In this document: piece by piece, positions 17,870-28,238 of the stretch | Numbering within the stretch: position 1 is the stretch's first letter | Layout of the letters: the number at the start of each line of letters is the position of its first letter | Origin: Ferruginibacter sp. | GTDB taxonomy: Bacteria > Bacteroidota > Bacteroidia > Chitinophagales > Chitinophagaceae | Assembly (NCBI GenBank): GCA_025362235.1 | Contig: JANYGZ010000014.1 | Location: 1 to 64,000, forward strand | DNA: 64,000 nucleotides | Direction of reading: 5' to 3' | The notes under the pieces: generated by a model | Databases searched by the model: none | The model's input: only the letters and a program-made list of their open reading frames with translations | Told to the model about the DNA's origin: nothing | Translations under genes and position numbers: made by a program

Positions 17870-19447
17870 ATGGCAACATATTTTTTAAACTGTTCCTCCA
17901 ATATTGAAAATTTCAATTTGTGTATCCAACATAATGTTGCTGGTTTTCCTAACAATGGTTACAATAAAGGTGATTTGGCTTATTTAATTGTGAAAGAAAA
18001 TAAAAGATGGAAGTTGGGAGGAAGAGGAGTTTTACTCGAAACAACTGAAGAAAAACCATGGCAGGATTCAGATACCTATAAATCTGCATTTAAAGTTAAT
18101 TGGGAGCTTTGTGATAAACCCGATATTACAAAAGGGTTAAGAAAAATTTATTCGCCAAATTTTGGCCTCGCAATACAAGGTAAAAAAGATTTAGAGACTT
18201 TTCAAAGCAAGGGGGAAGAAGTGAAAAGTTATCTGAATGGGTTTTTTTTGGACACCTATAAAGTACCTCCTATTTCTAATAAAAAAGTAATCGCAGAATC
18301 AATCATGTTTACAGTTAAAAAAGTAATCTCAGACCTTACAAGTTCAGGACTAAAAATTCCTGATAAGTTAATTACACGTTTTGTAGGTTCGTTGCTTACC
18401 AAACCCTTTGTAATTCTTACAGGGCTTTCAGGTTCTGGAAAAACAAAACTTGCACAGGCTTTTAGTATGTGGATTTGTGAACATGAAAATCAGTATTGTA
18501 TTGTTCCTGTTGGTGCAGACTGGACTAACAGAGAACCCTTACTTGGCTTTCCCAACGCATTAGAAAGCGGTAAGTATGTTAAGCCTGATAACAGGGTTTT
18601 AGATTTAATTATTGATGCGTCCGCAAATAATAATAAACCTTATTTCCTCATACTGGATGAAATGAATTTGAGTCATGTTGAAAGATATTTTGCTGATTTT
18701 TTGAGCGTGATGGAATCACACAAAAAAATATCTTTGCATACCGGAACTGAAAACTGGGGTGACGTTCCTTCAGGGATAAATCTCCCTTCTAATTTATTTA
18801 TTGTAGGCACTGTAAACATTGATGAAACTACTTACATGTTTAGTCCTAAAGTTCTTGACAGAGCAAGTGTAATTGAATTCAGAGTTACAGCAGATGAAAT
18901 GAAAAATTATTTGGACAATAAGAAGCCACTTAGTTTAAAATCTCTGGAAGCAGCAGGTGCAGAAATGGCAAATGGTTTTGTTGCGATTGCGAACGATAAA
19001 ACTATTGAGCCAGAAAACGGAACTGAATTAAACAACGCACTAATTTCTTTCTTTAGTGAATTGAAAAGAACAGGTGCTGAATTTGGCTATCGCAGTGCAT
19101 CCGAAATCCTTCGCTTTGCCGGAGTGATAAATAAAATTGAAGGAGCAAACTGGACTTTACCACAAATTATTGATGCTGCAATTATGCAAAAGTTGTTGCC
19201 GAAATTACATGGCTCAAGAAAAAAACTTTCAAGTGTGCTTATTACCTTAAGTAAACTTTGTATAAAAAATGCAATTGCTGAGTTTAAGGACAAGGATGAA
19301 GCATTTTTAGAAACTTACTTTTCTACTGAAAAAGAAATTACAGTTGACAATGCAACTAAAATAATTTATCCCCTTTCATTTGAAAAACTTGTAAGAATGT
19401 ATCACAACTTAATTAGCAATGGCTTTACAAGTTACGCAGAAGCATAG
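17870..19447 (+). CDS. McrB-type AAA+ GTPase with N-terminal EVE/PUA-like domain
   Basis: 525 residues from the ATG at 17870, one base after the MazG-like stop; an upstream in-frame ATG would overlap that gene. Residues 1-~125 resemble an EVE/PUA-type reader of modified bases (GDLAYLIVKENKRWKLGGRGVLLE). The AAA+ domain has Walker A GLSGSGKT (185-192), Walker B with the McrB hallmark LILDEMNLSHVERYFADFLS (~261-280), and the later motif NIDETTYMFSPKVLDRA. McrB proteins drive a nuclease partner on modified DNA; the nuclease is encoded 6 bp downstream. The family call is strong; the N-terminal domain assignment is tentative. Confidence 0.85.
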   Translation: MATYFLNCSSNIENFNLCIQHNVAGFPNNGYNKGDLAYLIVKENKRWKLGGRGVLLETTEEKPWQDSDTYKSAFKVNWELCDKPDITKGLRKIYSPNFGLAIQGKKDLETFQSKGEEVKSYLNGFFLDTYKVPPISNKKVIAESIMFTVKKVISDLTSSGLKIPDKLITRFVGSLLTKPFVILTGLSGSGKTKLAQAFSMWICEHENQYCIVPVGADWTNREPLLGFPNALESGKYVKPDNRVLDLIIDASANNNKPYFLILDEMNLSHVERYFADFLSVMESHKKISLHTGTENWGDVPSGINLPSNLFIVGTVNIDETTYMFSPKVLDRASVIEFRVTADEMKNYLDNKKPLSLKSLEAAGAEMANGFVAIANDKTIEPENGTELNNALISFFSELKRTGAEFGYRSASEILRFAGVINKIEGANWTLPQIIDAAIMQKLLPKLHGSRKKLSSVLITLSKLCIKNAIAEFKDKDEAFLETYFSTEKEITVDNATKIIYPLSFEKLVRMYHNLISNGFTSYAEA

Positions 19448-19453
19448 TTAGCA

Positions 19454-21751
19454 ATGAAAGTTTCCGAACTTAAAATATTAGTTTCTACTTCATCCGCCGA
19501 ACAGGTTACTATATTAATTAGTAGCCAATCTGTTGATTCGTTATTTCTAATTGACAAAAACGAATCTTTTCAAAACGGTGAATCACCTTTTCAGATAAAG
19601 GAAGGATTCTTTTACGACTTTCAGATTGACAAAGGGTATTTGCTTTCTGATAACTATGGAATTGTAACTGCCAACAGATATAATAAATCCGTAGGCACAA
19701 TTTCTCCAAACATTTATGTCGGCACATTAACTATTGATGTTTTAAAAGTTGATTCAAACAACAAGTGCGCAGAAATAAAACTGGAAGTTCAATCTGTAAA
19801 AACATCTTATCGTGAGGACTACCGACACATGCTGGAAGAAATTACAGAGAAGTGCGCCGATTTATTGTTGCAGCACAGTTCACCAGTATCACAATTTTTT
19901 GAACCTGATTATTTTAAAAACCCTGTTACCGCTTATCAGCGATTTGCATTTATAAAATCAATTCTTGATTCAGTAGAGTTTAATGATTCAGTTCAAAAAA
20001 TTCTTTCTTCCCCCGTTACAAGATGGAAAGAAGGTGAAACCATAAAAGATATAAGAAGTGTAAGAAGATTTAATAACGCTTCACTTCGGCAGATTGGCAA
20101 TGCAACAAACAGAATTGAATTGCCAAAAGGGCATCCGCTTAAAAGCACGATTGCATCTATCCCTTCAAAACTGAAAGTAAATTTCAAAACAGAAACAGTT
20201 GATACACCCGAGAACCGTTTTGTAAAACATGCTTTGGTTTCTTTCCAATCCTTTTGCAGCGACTTCAAAACAAAACTAAAAGACAGCAGCAGAATAAAAC
20301 TTGAAGCAGGATTGCTTGAAGATAAACTGGAACAATATTTAAGTCATTCTGTTTTTAAAGAAATTTCTGCACCAACAACTTTACCGCTAAACAGTCCGGT
20401 GATGCAACGCAAAGAAGGATACAGGGAAATTTTGAGAGTGTGGCTGATGTTTGACCTTGCTGCAAAAATGGTTTGGCATGGTGGCGATGATGTGTATAGC
20501 GGAAGTAAAAGAGATGTTGCAGTGTTGTATGAATACTGGTTGTTTTTTAAACTGCTTGAAATAATAAAAGAAGTTTTTAAGATTGATTCTTTAGCAACAG
20601 AAAAATTAATTGAGAAAACACAAGACGGATTAGGTTTGAAATTAAAGTAGGGAAAATTTCAGCCAGTTAAAGGAGTTTACATTACCGACACACGAAAACT
20701 GAATATTGAATTCAGCTACAACAAAACTTTTAGTGGCGATAATAAATATCCTGATGGTGGAAGCTGGACAAGAAATTTAAGACCCGATTACACTTTGAGT
20801 GTGTGGCCTTTTAGAATTGAACAGGAACAGGCAGAGAAAGAAGAATTGATTGTTCACATCCACTTCGATGCAAAATATAAAATAGAAAATCTGCAAAGCA
20901 TTTTCGGCAAAGACGATAATCTTGAAGAAGAAAAAGAAGAACAGAAAAAAGGAACTTATAAGAGAGCAGACATTTTAAAAATGCACACTTACCGTGATGC
21001 AATAAGAAGAACAGCCGGAGCCTATGTTTTATATCCCGGTTCAGTATCTGACAACAAGCAGGGATTTCACGAATTACTTCCAGGTTTAGGTGCTTCTGCA
21101 ATACGACCATCAAAAACAAATAATGGAACTGGTGAATTGAAAAAGTTTTTGCATGAGGTTGTGCATCATTTCTTAAACAGAGCTTCACAGAGAGAAAAAA
21201 TGTCTTTGAAAACTTATGAAACACATAAGGATACAAACATTAATGAAGTGAATGAAGCATTGCCGGAAGCATACGGAAAAAACAGAAATCTTTTACCAGA
21301 TGAAACTTTTGTGTTGGTTGGATATTCAACAAAACCTGAACGCTTCACTTGGTATGTTGAAAACAAGAAGTATGTTTTTAGAATGGATGAAACGAAAGGC
21401 TCTTTAGAACTGAATAATGATGTGGTAAATGCAAAATATTTATTGCTAAGACGTAGCGGAAAAGAAACTGCTGATGATTTATTTAAGATTATCAGCAAAG
21501 GGCCAAAAGTTTTTTCTACAACACAATTAAACAAACTGAATTATCCACCATCAAAAAATCCGAAAGAATATTACTTAGCAATTGAAATAGAAAAAGTGAC
21601 TGACATGGAGTTTGAAAACGTAAAATGGAATTTCAAGAAGATGAAAAAATATAAATCCATCGTTGACGCAGAACATAACCGCTACACAAAAGCAGGCTTA
21701 CCTTTTACCGTTACTCTGACCGAGTTAATGCAGGTCGTTGTTAAGAAATAA
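19454..21751 (+). pseudogene. DUF2357/DUF524 PD-(D/E)XK nuclease, McrC-like, interrupted by in-frame TAG
   Basis: One frame runs from ATG 19454 to TAA 21751, apart from a TAG at 20648-20650 (codon 399); coding sequence continues immediately after it (GKFQPVKGVYITDTRKLN). The N-terminal half is a DUF2357-type domain. The C-terminal half has a nuclease core, with VHIHFDAKYK as the D-x-K element and KMHTYRDAIRR as the QxxxY-like helix, as in COG1700 virus-defence nucleases that pair with McrB. It is the likely effector of this operon. It may be inactive, or the TAG may be a base error, or an internal start near 20795 may make a separate nuclease piece. Confidence 0.75.
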
Positions 21752-21887
21752 GATTTATTCGTCAGACAAATATCCTGATTTACATTTCGAATATGACAAC
21801 GAAGCAGGTTCCTTAAAATCAGTTCTTGAAACGTCACAGAAGCTAATTGAAACATCATCAAATATTCTTAATGAAAATATTGCTTGA
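21738..21887 (+). pseudogene. Orphan C-terminal coding remnant
   Basis: About 45 coding-like residues (SSDKYPDLHFEYDNEAGSL, then KSVLETSQKLIETSSN) ending in TGA at 21885, with no good start codon; the nearest is a TTG at 21738 inside the nuclease gene. It looks like the tail of a lost gene or a +1-frame extension of the nuclease. No family was recognised. Confidence 0.25.
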
Positions 21888-21968
21888 CTCCCCAACAACG
21901 CTACCTTTTTTGACTTCTTAAAACATTAGACAAAGGCCTCGTACAACATTGGGTCTTATTATAAACAA

Positions 21969-21995
21969 AAAAACCCTTTAAAATACAGGGTTTTT
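21969..21995. terminator. Bidirectional intrinsic terminator
   Basis: Perfect 9-bp arms AAAAACCCT / AGGGTTTTT around a 9-bp loop, with A- and T-runs on both sides. It lies between the convergent nuclease operon (+) and the sigma factor gene (-) and can serve both. Confidence 0.75.
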
Positions 21996-22025
21996 CTTTC
22001 TTGGGGGGTTATAGTAAAATATTTG

Positions 22026-22607
22026 CTACAATGCTATTTGTTTTTCTGCCATCATTTTACGCATATTAATTAAACCATAGCGCATACGGCCCAGTGCAGT
22101 ATTGATGCTGCATTTGGTAAGGTCTGCAATTTCTTTAAAGCTAAGGTCTGCATAATGACGCATAATGATTACTTCACGCTGGTCTTCAGGCAGCATATCA
22201 ATCATTTTGCGAACCCTGTCATGGCTTTGGTTTTGCATCATGCGGTGTTCTGCACTTGGTTCAGAAAAGTTCAATACTTCAAAAATATCCCTGTCATCAC
22301 TTGTTTTGATGCTTGGGCTACGTTTGATTTTTCTGAAATGGTCTACACAAAGATTGTGGGCAATGCGCAGTGCCCAGGGTAAAAATTTGCCTTCATCTGT
22401 ATAGCGACCGCCTTTAAGCGTATCAATTATACGGATAAACACATCCTGGAACAGGTCTTCTGCCAGGTACTTGTCTTTTACAAGCAAATAAATTGAAGTG
22501 TAAATTCTGTCCTTGTAACGGGTTACAAGTGTTGAAAGAGCGTCAGTGTCTCCATCCATGTAAAGATGTACTAACTGCTGGTCGGTTAAATTGGTTAGGC
22601 ATTTCAT
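22026..22607 (-). CDS. RNA polymerase ECF/sigma-70 family sigma factor
   Basis: 193 residues from the ATG at 22607 (MKCLTNLTDQQLVHLYMDG). An upstream extension is possible but the conserved Bacteroidota form begins here. Region 2 is ALSTLVTRYKDRIY to FLPWALRIAHNLCVDHFRK; region 4 is LPEDQREVIIMRHYADLSFKEIA with the helix-turn-helix CSINTALGRMRYGL. No anti-sigma gene adjoins it. It is divergent from uvrA. The regulon is not evident. Confidence 0.92.
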   Translation of the reverse strand: MKCLTNLTDQQLVHLYMDGDTDALSTLVTRYKDRIYTSIYLLVKDKYLAEDLFQDVFIRIIDTLKGGRYTDEGKFLPWALRIAHNLCVDHFRKIKRSPSIKTSDDRDIFEVLNFSEPSAEHRMMQNQSHDRVRKMIDMLPEDQREVIIMRHYADLSFKEIADLTKCSINTALGRMRYGLINMRKMMAEKQIAL

Positions 22608-22881
22608 AACTTCTACAGTTTTTGTTGGTTTAGGACTTTTGTTTGGAAACCAATAAGAGAGAATTGAGCGTAGAAGTCTAATAGATAGGCGTTCATGGCT
22701 TTTCACTTTACTGGATATTGGACTGTGAAAATAGGTAAAATTTTTAAAACGCCAAATTTTTCTTAAAGTTTTTTTTGGCCCGATCTTTTTTAAAAATAAA
22801 CCATTTAACAACAGTTAATAAAAAAAGTACTGATTTTAAGAAGACTTTCACATAATTATTACATCGCAAAACAGAACACAC

Positions 22882-22889
22882 TATTTTTG
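22882..22889 (+). promoter_or_regulatory. Candidate -7 promoter element of uvrA
   Basis: TATTTTTG matches TAnnTTTG and lies 12 bp upstream of the uvrA start codon, giving a very short leader. The -33 element is not distinct. Confidence 0.4.
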
Positions 22890-22900
22890 CAAACAATAAA

Positions 22901-25732
22901 ATGGCAACAAAAGCGATACCCAAAAAAAAGCAAAATATACCCTCAATAAATAATGATGGGATATTAATAAAAGGCGCAAGAGTTCATAACCTTAAAAATG
23001 TAACTGTAACAATACCGCGTAATAAGCTGGTAGTAGTTACAGGTGTTTCGGGTTCAGGTAAATCTTCTTTAACCATCGATACTTTATTTGCAGAAGGCCA
23101 ACGCAGGTATGCAGAAAGCCTGAGCGCTTATGCCCGCCAGTTTATGCAACGCATGAACAAACCCGATGTGGATTATATAAAAGGATTGTGTCCTGCAATT
23201 GCCATTGAACAAAAAGTTATTTCCCGAACACCAAGAAGCACGGTAGGAAGCATGACGGAAATTTATGATTACCTGCGCCTGTTATTTGCACGAACAGGTA
23301 AAACCATTTCGCCTGTGAGTGGAAGAGAAGTAAAAAAGGATGATGTTGCGGATGTGGTAAAAGCTATTGAACAATTAAAAGAAGGAGACAGGGTATTGGT
23401 TTTGGTGCCTTTTAAACTGCACGCCAAAAGGGATATAAAAGAGGAACTGAATATTTTATTGCAAAAAGGCTTTTCAAGAATAGCATCACCAAACGCTGCT
23501 GGTGCCCTGGAACCCCAGCGTATTGAAGACATCCTCGAAAATAAAGCTTTTAAACTTTCACCGGATACTTACCTGCTTATTGACAGGCTTGTTGTAAAAC
23601 AATTTGATGAAGATGATAAGCACCGTATCAGCGATTCTGTAGGCATTGCTTTTTATGAGGGCGAAGGTGCATTGATACTGGAAGTAAACGGAAAAAAATT
23701 ATTGCATTTTAGTAATAAGTTTGAATTGGACGGCATTCAGTTTGAAGAACCGGTACCTAATTTATTTTCTTTTAATAATCCTTTTGGTGCATGCCCAACC
23801 TGTGAAGGGTTTTCGCTGGTGTTGGGTATTGATCCCGACCTTGTAATACCCGACAAACAGTTAAGTGTATACGAAGGTGCAGTAGCACCGTGGAAGGGTG
23901 AAAAATTAGGGTTGTGGAAAGAGCAGTTTATAAGGGCGGCAAAGAATTTTAATTTCCCTATTCATACACCGATTATTGATCTTACAAAAGAACAATACCG
24001 TCTTTTATGGCAGGGCAATAATTATGCAAATGGCATTGATGATTTTTTTAAAGAGGTGGAACAAAATTTATACAAGGTTCAGTACCGCGTTTTATTAAGC
24101 CGTTACCGGGGTAAAACATTATGCCCCGATTGTAAAGGTTATCGCCTGCGTAAGGAAGCATTGTATGTAAAAGTTGCTGATAAACATATTGGGGAATTAT
24201 GCGAATTACCAGTTAAAGATTTACAGGTTTGGTTTGATAATTTAAAGCTTGGTGACTATGATCAAAAAGTTGCCAAAAGAATTTTAATAGAAATTCATCA
24301 CCGCATCAAAACATTAACAGATGTTGGTCTTGGTTACCTTACTTTAAACAGGTTGGCTAATTCTTTAAGTGGTGGCGAAAGCCAGCGTATACAACTTACA
24401 AGAAGTTTGGGTAGCAACCTTACCAGCTCCTTATACATCTTAGATGAACCTTCTATTGGCTTACATAGCCGGGATACGGAAAGGCTGATAAGGGTTTTAA
24501 AAGAATTACGTGATTTGGGAAACACAGTGGTGGTGGTAGAGCATGATGAGATGATAATGCGGGAAGCAGATTACATTATTGATATGGGGCCGTTGGCAAG
24601 TCACTTAGGCGGAGAGGTGGTAGCTGCAGGTAATTATGCAGCATTGATTGCGGATAAAAACAGTCTTACAGGAAAATACCTTAAAGGCGAATTAACTATT
24701 GAAACACCTAAAGTTTTACGCAAATGGAACCAAAGCATTACAATAGAAGGTGCCAGGCAAAACAACCTTAAAAACATTAATGTACAATTTCCATTGAATG
24801 TTTTTTGTGTTGTGAGCGGGGTTAGTGGTAGCGGTAAAACAACATTGGTAAAACAAATATTATATCCTGCCCTGCAAAAAATTAAAGGCGAAGGGGTAGA
24901 AAAGGCAGGCATACATAAAAATATTACAGGCAATATAGATTCCATTTCACAAATAGAAATGGTAGATCAAAACCCTATTGGTAAATCATCCCGAAGTAAC
25001 CCGGTTACCTATATTAAAGCATATGATGAAATAAGGGAATTGTACAGTAAGCAACCTCTTAGTAAAATGAGGGGTTTTTTACCTAAACATTTCTCTTTTA
25101 ATGTTGATGGTGGAAGATGTGATGCATGTAAAGGGGAAGGAGAGCAAATTGTTGAAATGCAGTTTTTGGCAGACGTACATTTAACCTGCGAAGTGTGTGG
25201 AGGGAAACGGTTTAAAGAAGAAGTGCTGGAAGTAATGTACAAAGAGAAAAATATTTATGATGTACTTGAGATGAGTGTAGATGATGCAATTGACTTTTTT
25301 TCTTTGAGTGGTGCAGGGCAGGATGGGACTGATGTAGCAAAAAAAATACAGCCATTAAGTGATGTAGGTTTGGGATATGTAAAGCTAGGACAGAGCAGTA
25401 ATACTCTTTCTGGTGGCGAAGCTCAAAGAGTTAAACTGGCCTCTTTTTTAGGCAAAGGCAAATCGCAGGGTAATATCCTTTTTATTTTTGATGAGCCAAC
25501 TACCGGCTTGCATTTTCACGATATTAAAAAACTGCTAACCTCGTTTAATGCGTTGATAGAACAAGGTCATACCATTATAGTTATAGAACATAATACAGAT
25601 GTAATAAAATCAGCAGATTGGGTAATTGATCTTGGCCCGGAAGCAGGAGATGCGGGCGGAAATCTTGTTTTTGCAGGAAAACCCGCAGACTTAAAAAAAT
25701 GTAAAGAGAGTTTTACGGGCAAATTTTTATAA
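22901..25732 (+). CDS. uvrA: Excinuclease ABC subunit UvrA
   Basis: 943 residues, normal UvrA length. It is the damage-scanning ATPase of nucleotide excision repair, working as a dimer with UvrB. The first nucleotide-binding domain has Walker [21 protein letters not shown] and signature [13 protein letters not shown]; the second has [10 protein letters not shown] and [14 protein letters not shown]. The zinc-binding CxxC pairs are CPTC/CPDC in the first half and CDAC/CEVC in the second. A lysine-rich lead ([12 protein letters not shown]) precedes the core. The gene is intact. Confidence 0.97.
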   Translation: MATKAIPKKKQNIPSINNDGILIKGARVHNLKNVTVTIPRNKLVVVTGVSGSGKSSLTIDTLFAEGQRRYAESLSAYARQFMQRMNKPDVDYIKGLCPAIAIEQKVISRTPRSTVGSMTEIYDYLRLLFARTGKTISPVSGREVKKDDVADVVKAIEQLKEGDRVLVLVPFKLHAKRDIKEELNILLQKGFSRIASPNAAGALEPQRIEDILENKAFKLSPDTYLLIDRLVVKQFDEDDKHRISDSVGIAFYEGEGALILEVNGKKLLHFSNKFELDGIQFEEPVPNLFSFNNPFGACPTCEGFSLVLGIDPDLVIPDKQLSVYEGAVAPWKGEKLGLWKEQFIRAAKNFNFPIHTPIIDLTKEQYRLLWQGNNYANGIDDFFKEVEQNLYKVQYRVLLSRYRGKTLCPDCKGYRLRKEALYVKVADKHIGELCELPVKDLQVWFDNLKLGDYDQKVAKRILIEIHHRIKTLTDVGLGYLTLNRLANSLSGGESQRIQLTRSLGSNLTSSLYILDEPSIGLHSRDTERLIRVLKELRDLGNTVVVVEHDEMIMREADYIIDMGPLASHLGGEVVAAGNYAALIADKNSLTGKYLKGELTIETPKVLRKWNQSITIEGARQNNLKNINVQFPLNVFCVVSGVSGSGKTTLVKQILYPALQKIKGEGVEKAGIHKNITGNIDSISQIEMVDQNPIGKSSRSNPVTYIKAYDEIRELYSKQPLSKMRGFLPKHFSFNVDGGRCDACKGEGEQIVEMQFLADVHLTCEVCGGKRFKEEVLEVMYKEKNIYDVLEMSVDDAIDFFSLSGAGQDGTDVAKKIQPLSDVGLGYVKLGQSSNTLSGGEAQRVKLASFLGKGKSQGNILFIFDEPTTGLHFHDIKKLLTSFNALIEQGHTIIVIEHNTDVIKSADWVIDLGPEAGDAGGNLVFAGKPADLKKCKESFTGKFL

Positions 25733-26064
25733 GTCAATTAGACACCGAAGCTAAATTGTTTTCGATTTATATACTTAAATAAAAATCTTAAAGGCTTACT
25801 TAAAATAAAAAAATCTAAAATGAAATGGAAAAAATTACCCGATTGTTGACAAGTGGATTTTTTGTATAAATATAACAATCCTGCAAAATTAAAGGGCAGA
25901 ATGTGCTAGACATATTGTCGTATCACCGATACGACAATTACGGAAATAATTTGGCAGTGGTTGTAGCGAGAAGCTGAGGAATTGTCTTCGATTTGCAGAT
26001 ACTTTCTTTTCAAGCCAATTCAATTTTATACACACTGTGTAGGCAATTGAAAGAATAGCGCCAA
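25733..26064. other. Intergenic region with perfect hairpin
   Basis: No gene was recognised. At 25914-25938 there is a perfect inverted repeat, ATTGTCGTATC / GATACGACAAT, with 11-bp arms and a 3-base loop. It has no T-run, so it is not a typical intrinsic terminator, but it could stabilise the 3' end of the convergent DUF1573 message. Function unknown. Confidence 0.5.
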
Positions 26065-26514
26065 TTATTTCTTGACATAACATTCAACACTTAACACCCT
26101 AAAAAAAGGATGGAAGTTCCCCATTACAGTAATTACCCTTACATTAAACCCATCGCTAAAATTTTCAGTATCAATTTTGAACCTAATGATGCAAGAATCA
26201 TTGGGTAATGTTTTGCTCTTTGTTGATTCAGAAACTGTGCAGTCGCATACGTTCATAATCTTTTTAATAAAAAAAGGATTTTTTCCTTTATTTGTAATTG
26301 TAAATTTGCCTTCAATAGTTTGCCCTTTGCTAATCGTATCGGCATAATAAATTGTCGGGTTAATTTCAATTCTTGTTAGTTCGGTTTCCTTTAATTGTTT
26401 TAATTTAATCATTACACTATCATTGCCTAAATTTTTAGTTCCGCTAGTAGTAGTAACGTTATTACATGACATGATAAAAAATAAAAAAAATAAAAAGTAT
26501 TTCGATAAATTCAT
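26065..26514 (-). CDS. DUF1573 family lipoprotein
   Basis: 149 residues beginning with a lipoprotein signal (FLFFLFFIMSCNN). The single DUF1573/ASPM-SPD-2-Hydin-like immunoglobulin domain shows GKFTITNKGKNPFFIKKI followed by the family cysteine pair VCDCT. Its role is not known beyond a likely envelope location. The start lies 4 bp after the stop of the upstream carboxypeptidase-regulatory-domain gene, so the two are co-transcribed. Confidence 0.82.
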   Translation of the reverse strand: MNLSKYFLFFLFFIMSCNNVTTTSGTKNLGNDSVMIKLKQLKETELTRIEINPTIYYADTISKGQTIEGKFTITNKGKNPFFIKKIMNVCDCTVSESTKSKTLPNDSCIIRFKIDTENFSDGFNVRVITVMGNFHPFFRVLSVECYVKK

Positions 26515-26518
26515 ATAA

Positions 26519-27361
26519 TTATTTTACTGACCGTATTGCCACTTTAATCATAATATTGTCTTTGACCGGGACTGACTGAATTTTTAATTGTGTCCAGCCG
26601 ATGTTGCCATATTTGTAAAATGTTGAAGGGTCATCAATTTTATTTGTTAATCCTATACATAACCCGTTTTCAGATTTTATGTCAGTACATAACCATTCAA
26701 CCGCCGCAAAAAAACCTTTTTTGGGTAATTGAATATTCATTGAATCCAAGCTGTAAGTATTCCAGGAGTTTGTTTTATATGTACTAATGATGATATTTTC
26801 AGATAATAAGTCTTTGCCCGGTAAGTTGTTCTCTCCAATTTCATAAATTCTTAACCTGTAAGGAATGTTGGCTGACGATTGCTTGGCGATAAAAACACTT
26901 AAACTTTTACAAACTGCCGGATTTTTATATCCATTTATTTTAAGTGCAGCTTGAAGGTTACTGCAAATTGAATTTTTAAAAAAGGACGATTGTGATTTTA
27001 TATCAATGCATCCAAACTCCTGTTCAAAATCATAATTTACAATTATAATTTCTGGCAAGCCAACAATGCTTCGAACCAAATGAACTTCAATTTCTGCTTT
27101 ATTCAAGAGTGAATCTTTTAAAATAACGTCACTTGTAAATCCAATTGCACTTATAATTAAAGAGTCAATTTTACTTTTATCAGGAATCTCTATATACCCA
27201 GATGGGTCGGTAACTAATCCCATGCTTTTACCCCAAATCACCGAACAATAAGCTATCGGCTTCCCTAAACTATCTTTTACGGATATACGAAATCTTTCCT
27301 GGGCATATGTTAAAGAGAAACTTAAGATACTAAGAAGGAAAACATAATATTTCGGGTTCAT
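26519..27361 (-). CDS. Carboxypeptidase-regulatory-like domain protein
   Basis: 280 residues with a signal peptide (FLLSILSFSLTYAQ). Residues ~22-95 form a CarboxypepD_reg-like beta-sandwich (GKPIAYCSVIWGKSMGLVTDPSGYIEIP), as found at the N-terminus of TonB receptors, but no plug or barrel follows. The remaining ~180 residues are of unknown fold. It forms a two-gene unit with the DUF1573 lipoprotein. Confidence 0.72.
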   Translation of the reverse strand: MNPKYYVFLLSILSFSLTYAQERFRISVKDSLGKPIAYCSVIWGKSMGLVTDPSGYIEIPDKSKIDSLIISAIGFTSDVILKDSLLNKAEIEVHLVRSIVGLPEIIIVNYDFEQEFGCIDIKSQSSFFKNSICSNLQAALKINGYKNPAVCKSLSVFIAKQSSANIPYRLRIYEIGENNLPGKDLLSENIIISTYKTNSWNTYSLDSMNIQLPKKGFFAAVEWLCTDIKSENGLCIGLTNKIDDPSTFYKYGNIGWTQLKIQSVPVKDNIMIKVAIRSVK

Positions 27362-27563
27362 CCTTTTTATATTTTTGACGTAATTTTAAATCTTCTAATT
27401 TGAAAGCCAACTTCCTTAATTTAAACCAAATAAAAATCAACGATTTTCTTACGAAATAATTGGTAAGTAATTAAACGTGTTTTAAATTGGGAATGCTGTT
27501 AATATCTTGGGTTCTAAAATTTGAATATTAAAATAAGATTTAAACCTGAAGTTTTTTAATAAC

Positions 27564-27595
27564 ATAGACGATACAAAAAATATCATATCGTCTAT
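27564..27595 (-). other. Inverted repeat downstream of small secreted peptide gene
   Basis: Perfect 10-bp arms ATAGACGATA / TATCGTCTAT separated by 12 bp, beginning about 40 bp after the peptide stop codon. It may be the 3' hairpin of that transcript. There is no strong T-run immediately after it. Confidence 0.4.
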
Positions 27596-27633
27596 ATTGT
27601 CTCACCTTGTATTTAGCTGTTGAATTTTGGTTG

Positions 27634-27870
27634 TTACATTGGGCCAACGTAGGTAGTTGTACAACCCCAATTAATCCAAACTCTGTAGGCACAGGTTGTA
27701 GTATATACTTCAGTAGCACCATTTTCTCCTGTAGTCGTATATGTGCATGAACTTTTTCCCCAAAACATGCTAGAGGGCGAGCAGCCGTCGGCTTTAGCAA
27801 ATACTGTTAAGGCAAAAATAGTTGCTGGGATACAAAATAGCAAAACACGTTTTAAAATTTTCTGTTTCAT
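27634..27870 (-). CDS. Small cysteine-rich secreted peptide
   Basis: 78 residues: a basic lead and hydrophobic core (MKQKILKRVLLFCIPATIFALTVFA) followed by a ~50-residue mature part with four cysteines (30, 42, 60, 70) and many Thr/Tyr. The layout recalls NVEALA-type peptides of Bacteroidota, but the NVEALA motif is absent, so I do not assign it. It stands alone between AT-rich gaps and probably has its own promoter upstream of 27870. Two disulfides are plausible. Confidence 0.6.
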   Translation of the reverse strand: MKQKILKRVLLFCIPATIFALTVFAKADGCSPSSMFWGKSSCTYTTTGENGATEVYTTTCAYRVWINWGCTTTYVGPM

Positions 27871-28238
27871 TGCATTAAAATTTAGGTTAAAAATATTATT
27901 AATTAAAAATATAATATAAAAAATTTATAATATGGTAAAATTCTTATAATTTATTTTTTATAATTAACCCAGCTTGCTATCGTGAAATATTCCAAGCATC
28001 AAGTTGGGAATACTTAAATTTGTAAAAAAGTTTAGCGATTACCATTTTAAGTGGGTTTTTCACAAATCCTTAGGAAACTGGTTTAGGGTTTTCACCGATA
28101 GCTGTGCACTGAATAGTGAACAATCTGAATTACTAAAATTTTAATGAAAACTAATTACTTACTTATTTCTAATTCGCAAAAAAGTGCATTTTAACTGTAG
28201 CTGAAATGTGCGACTTTAAAAATATAAGAAGCTAAAAA

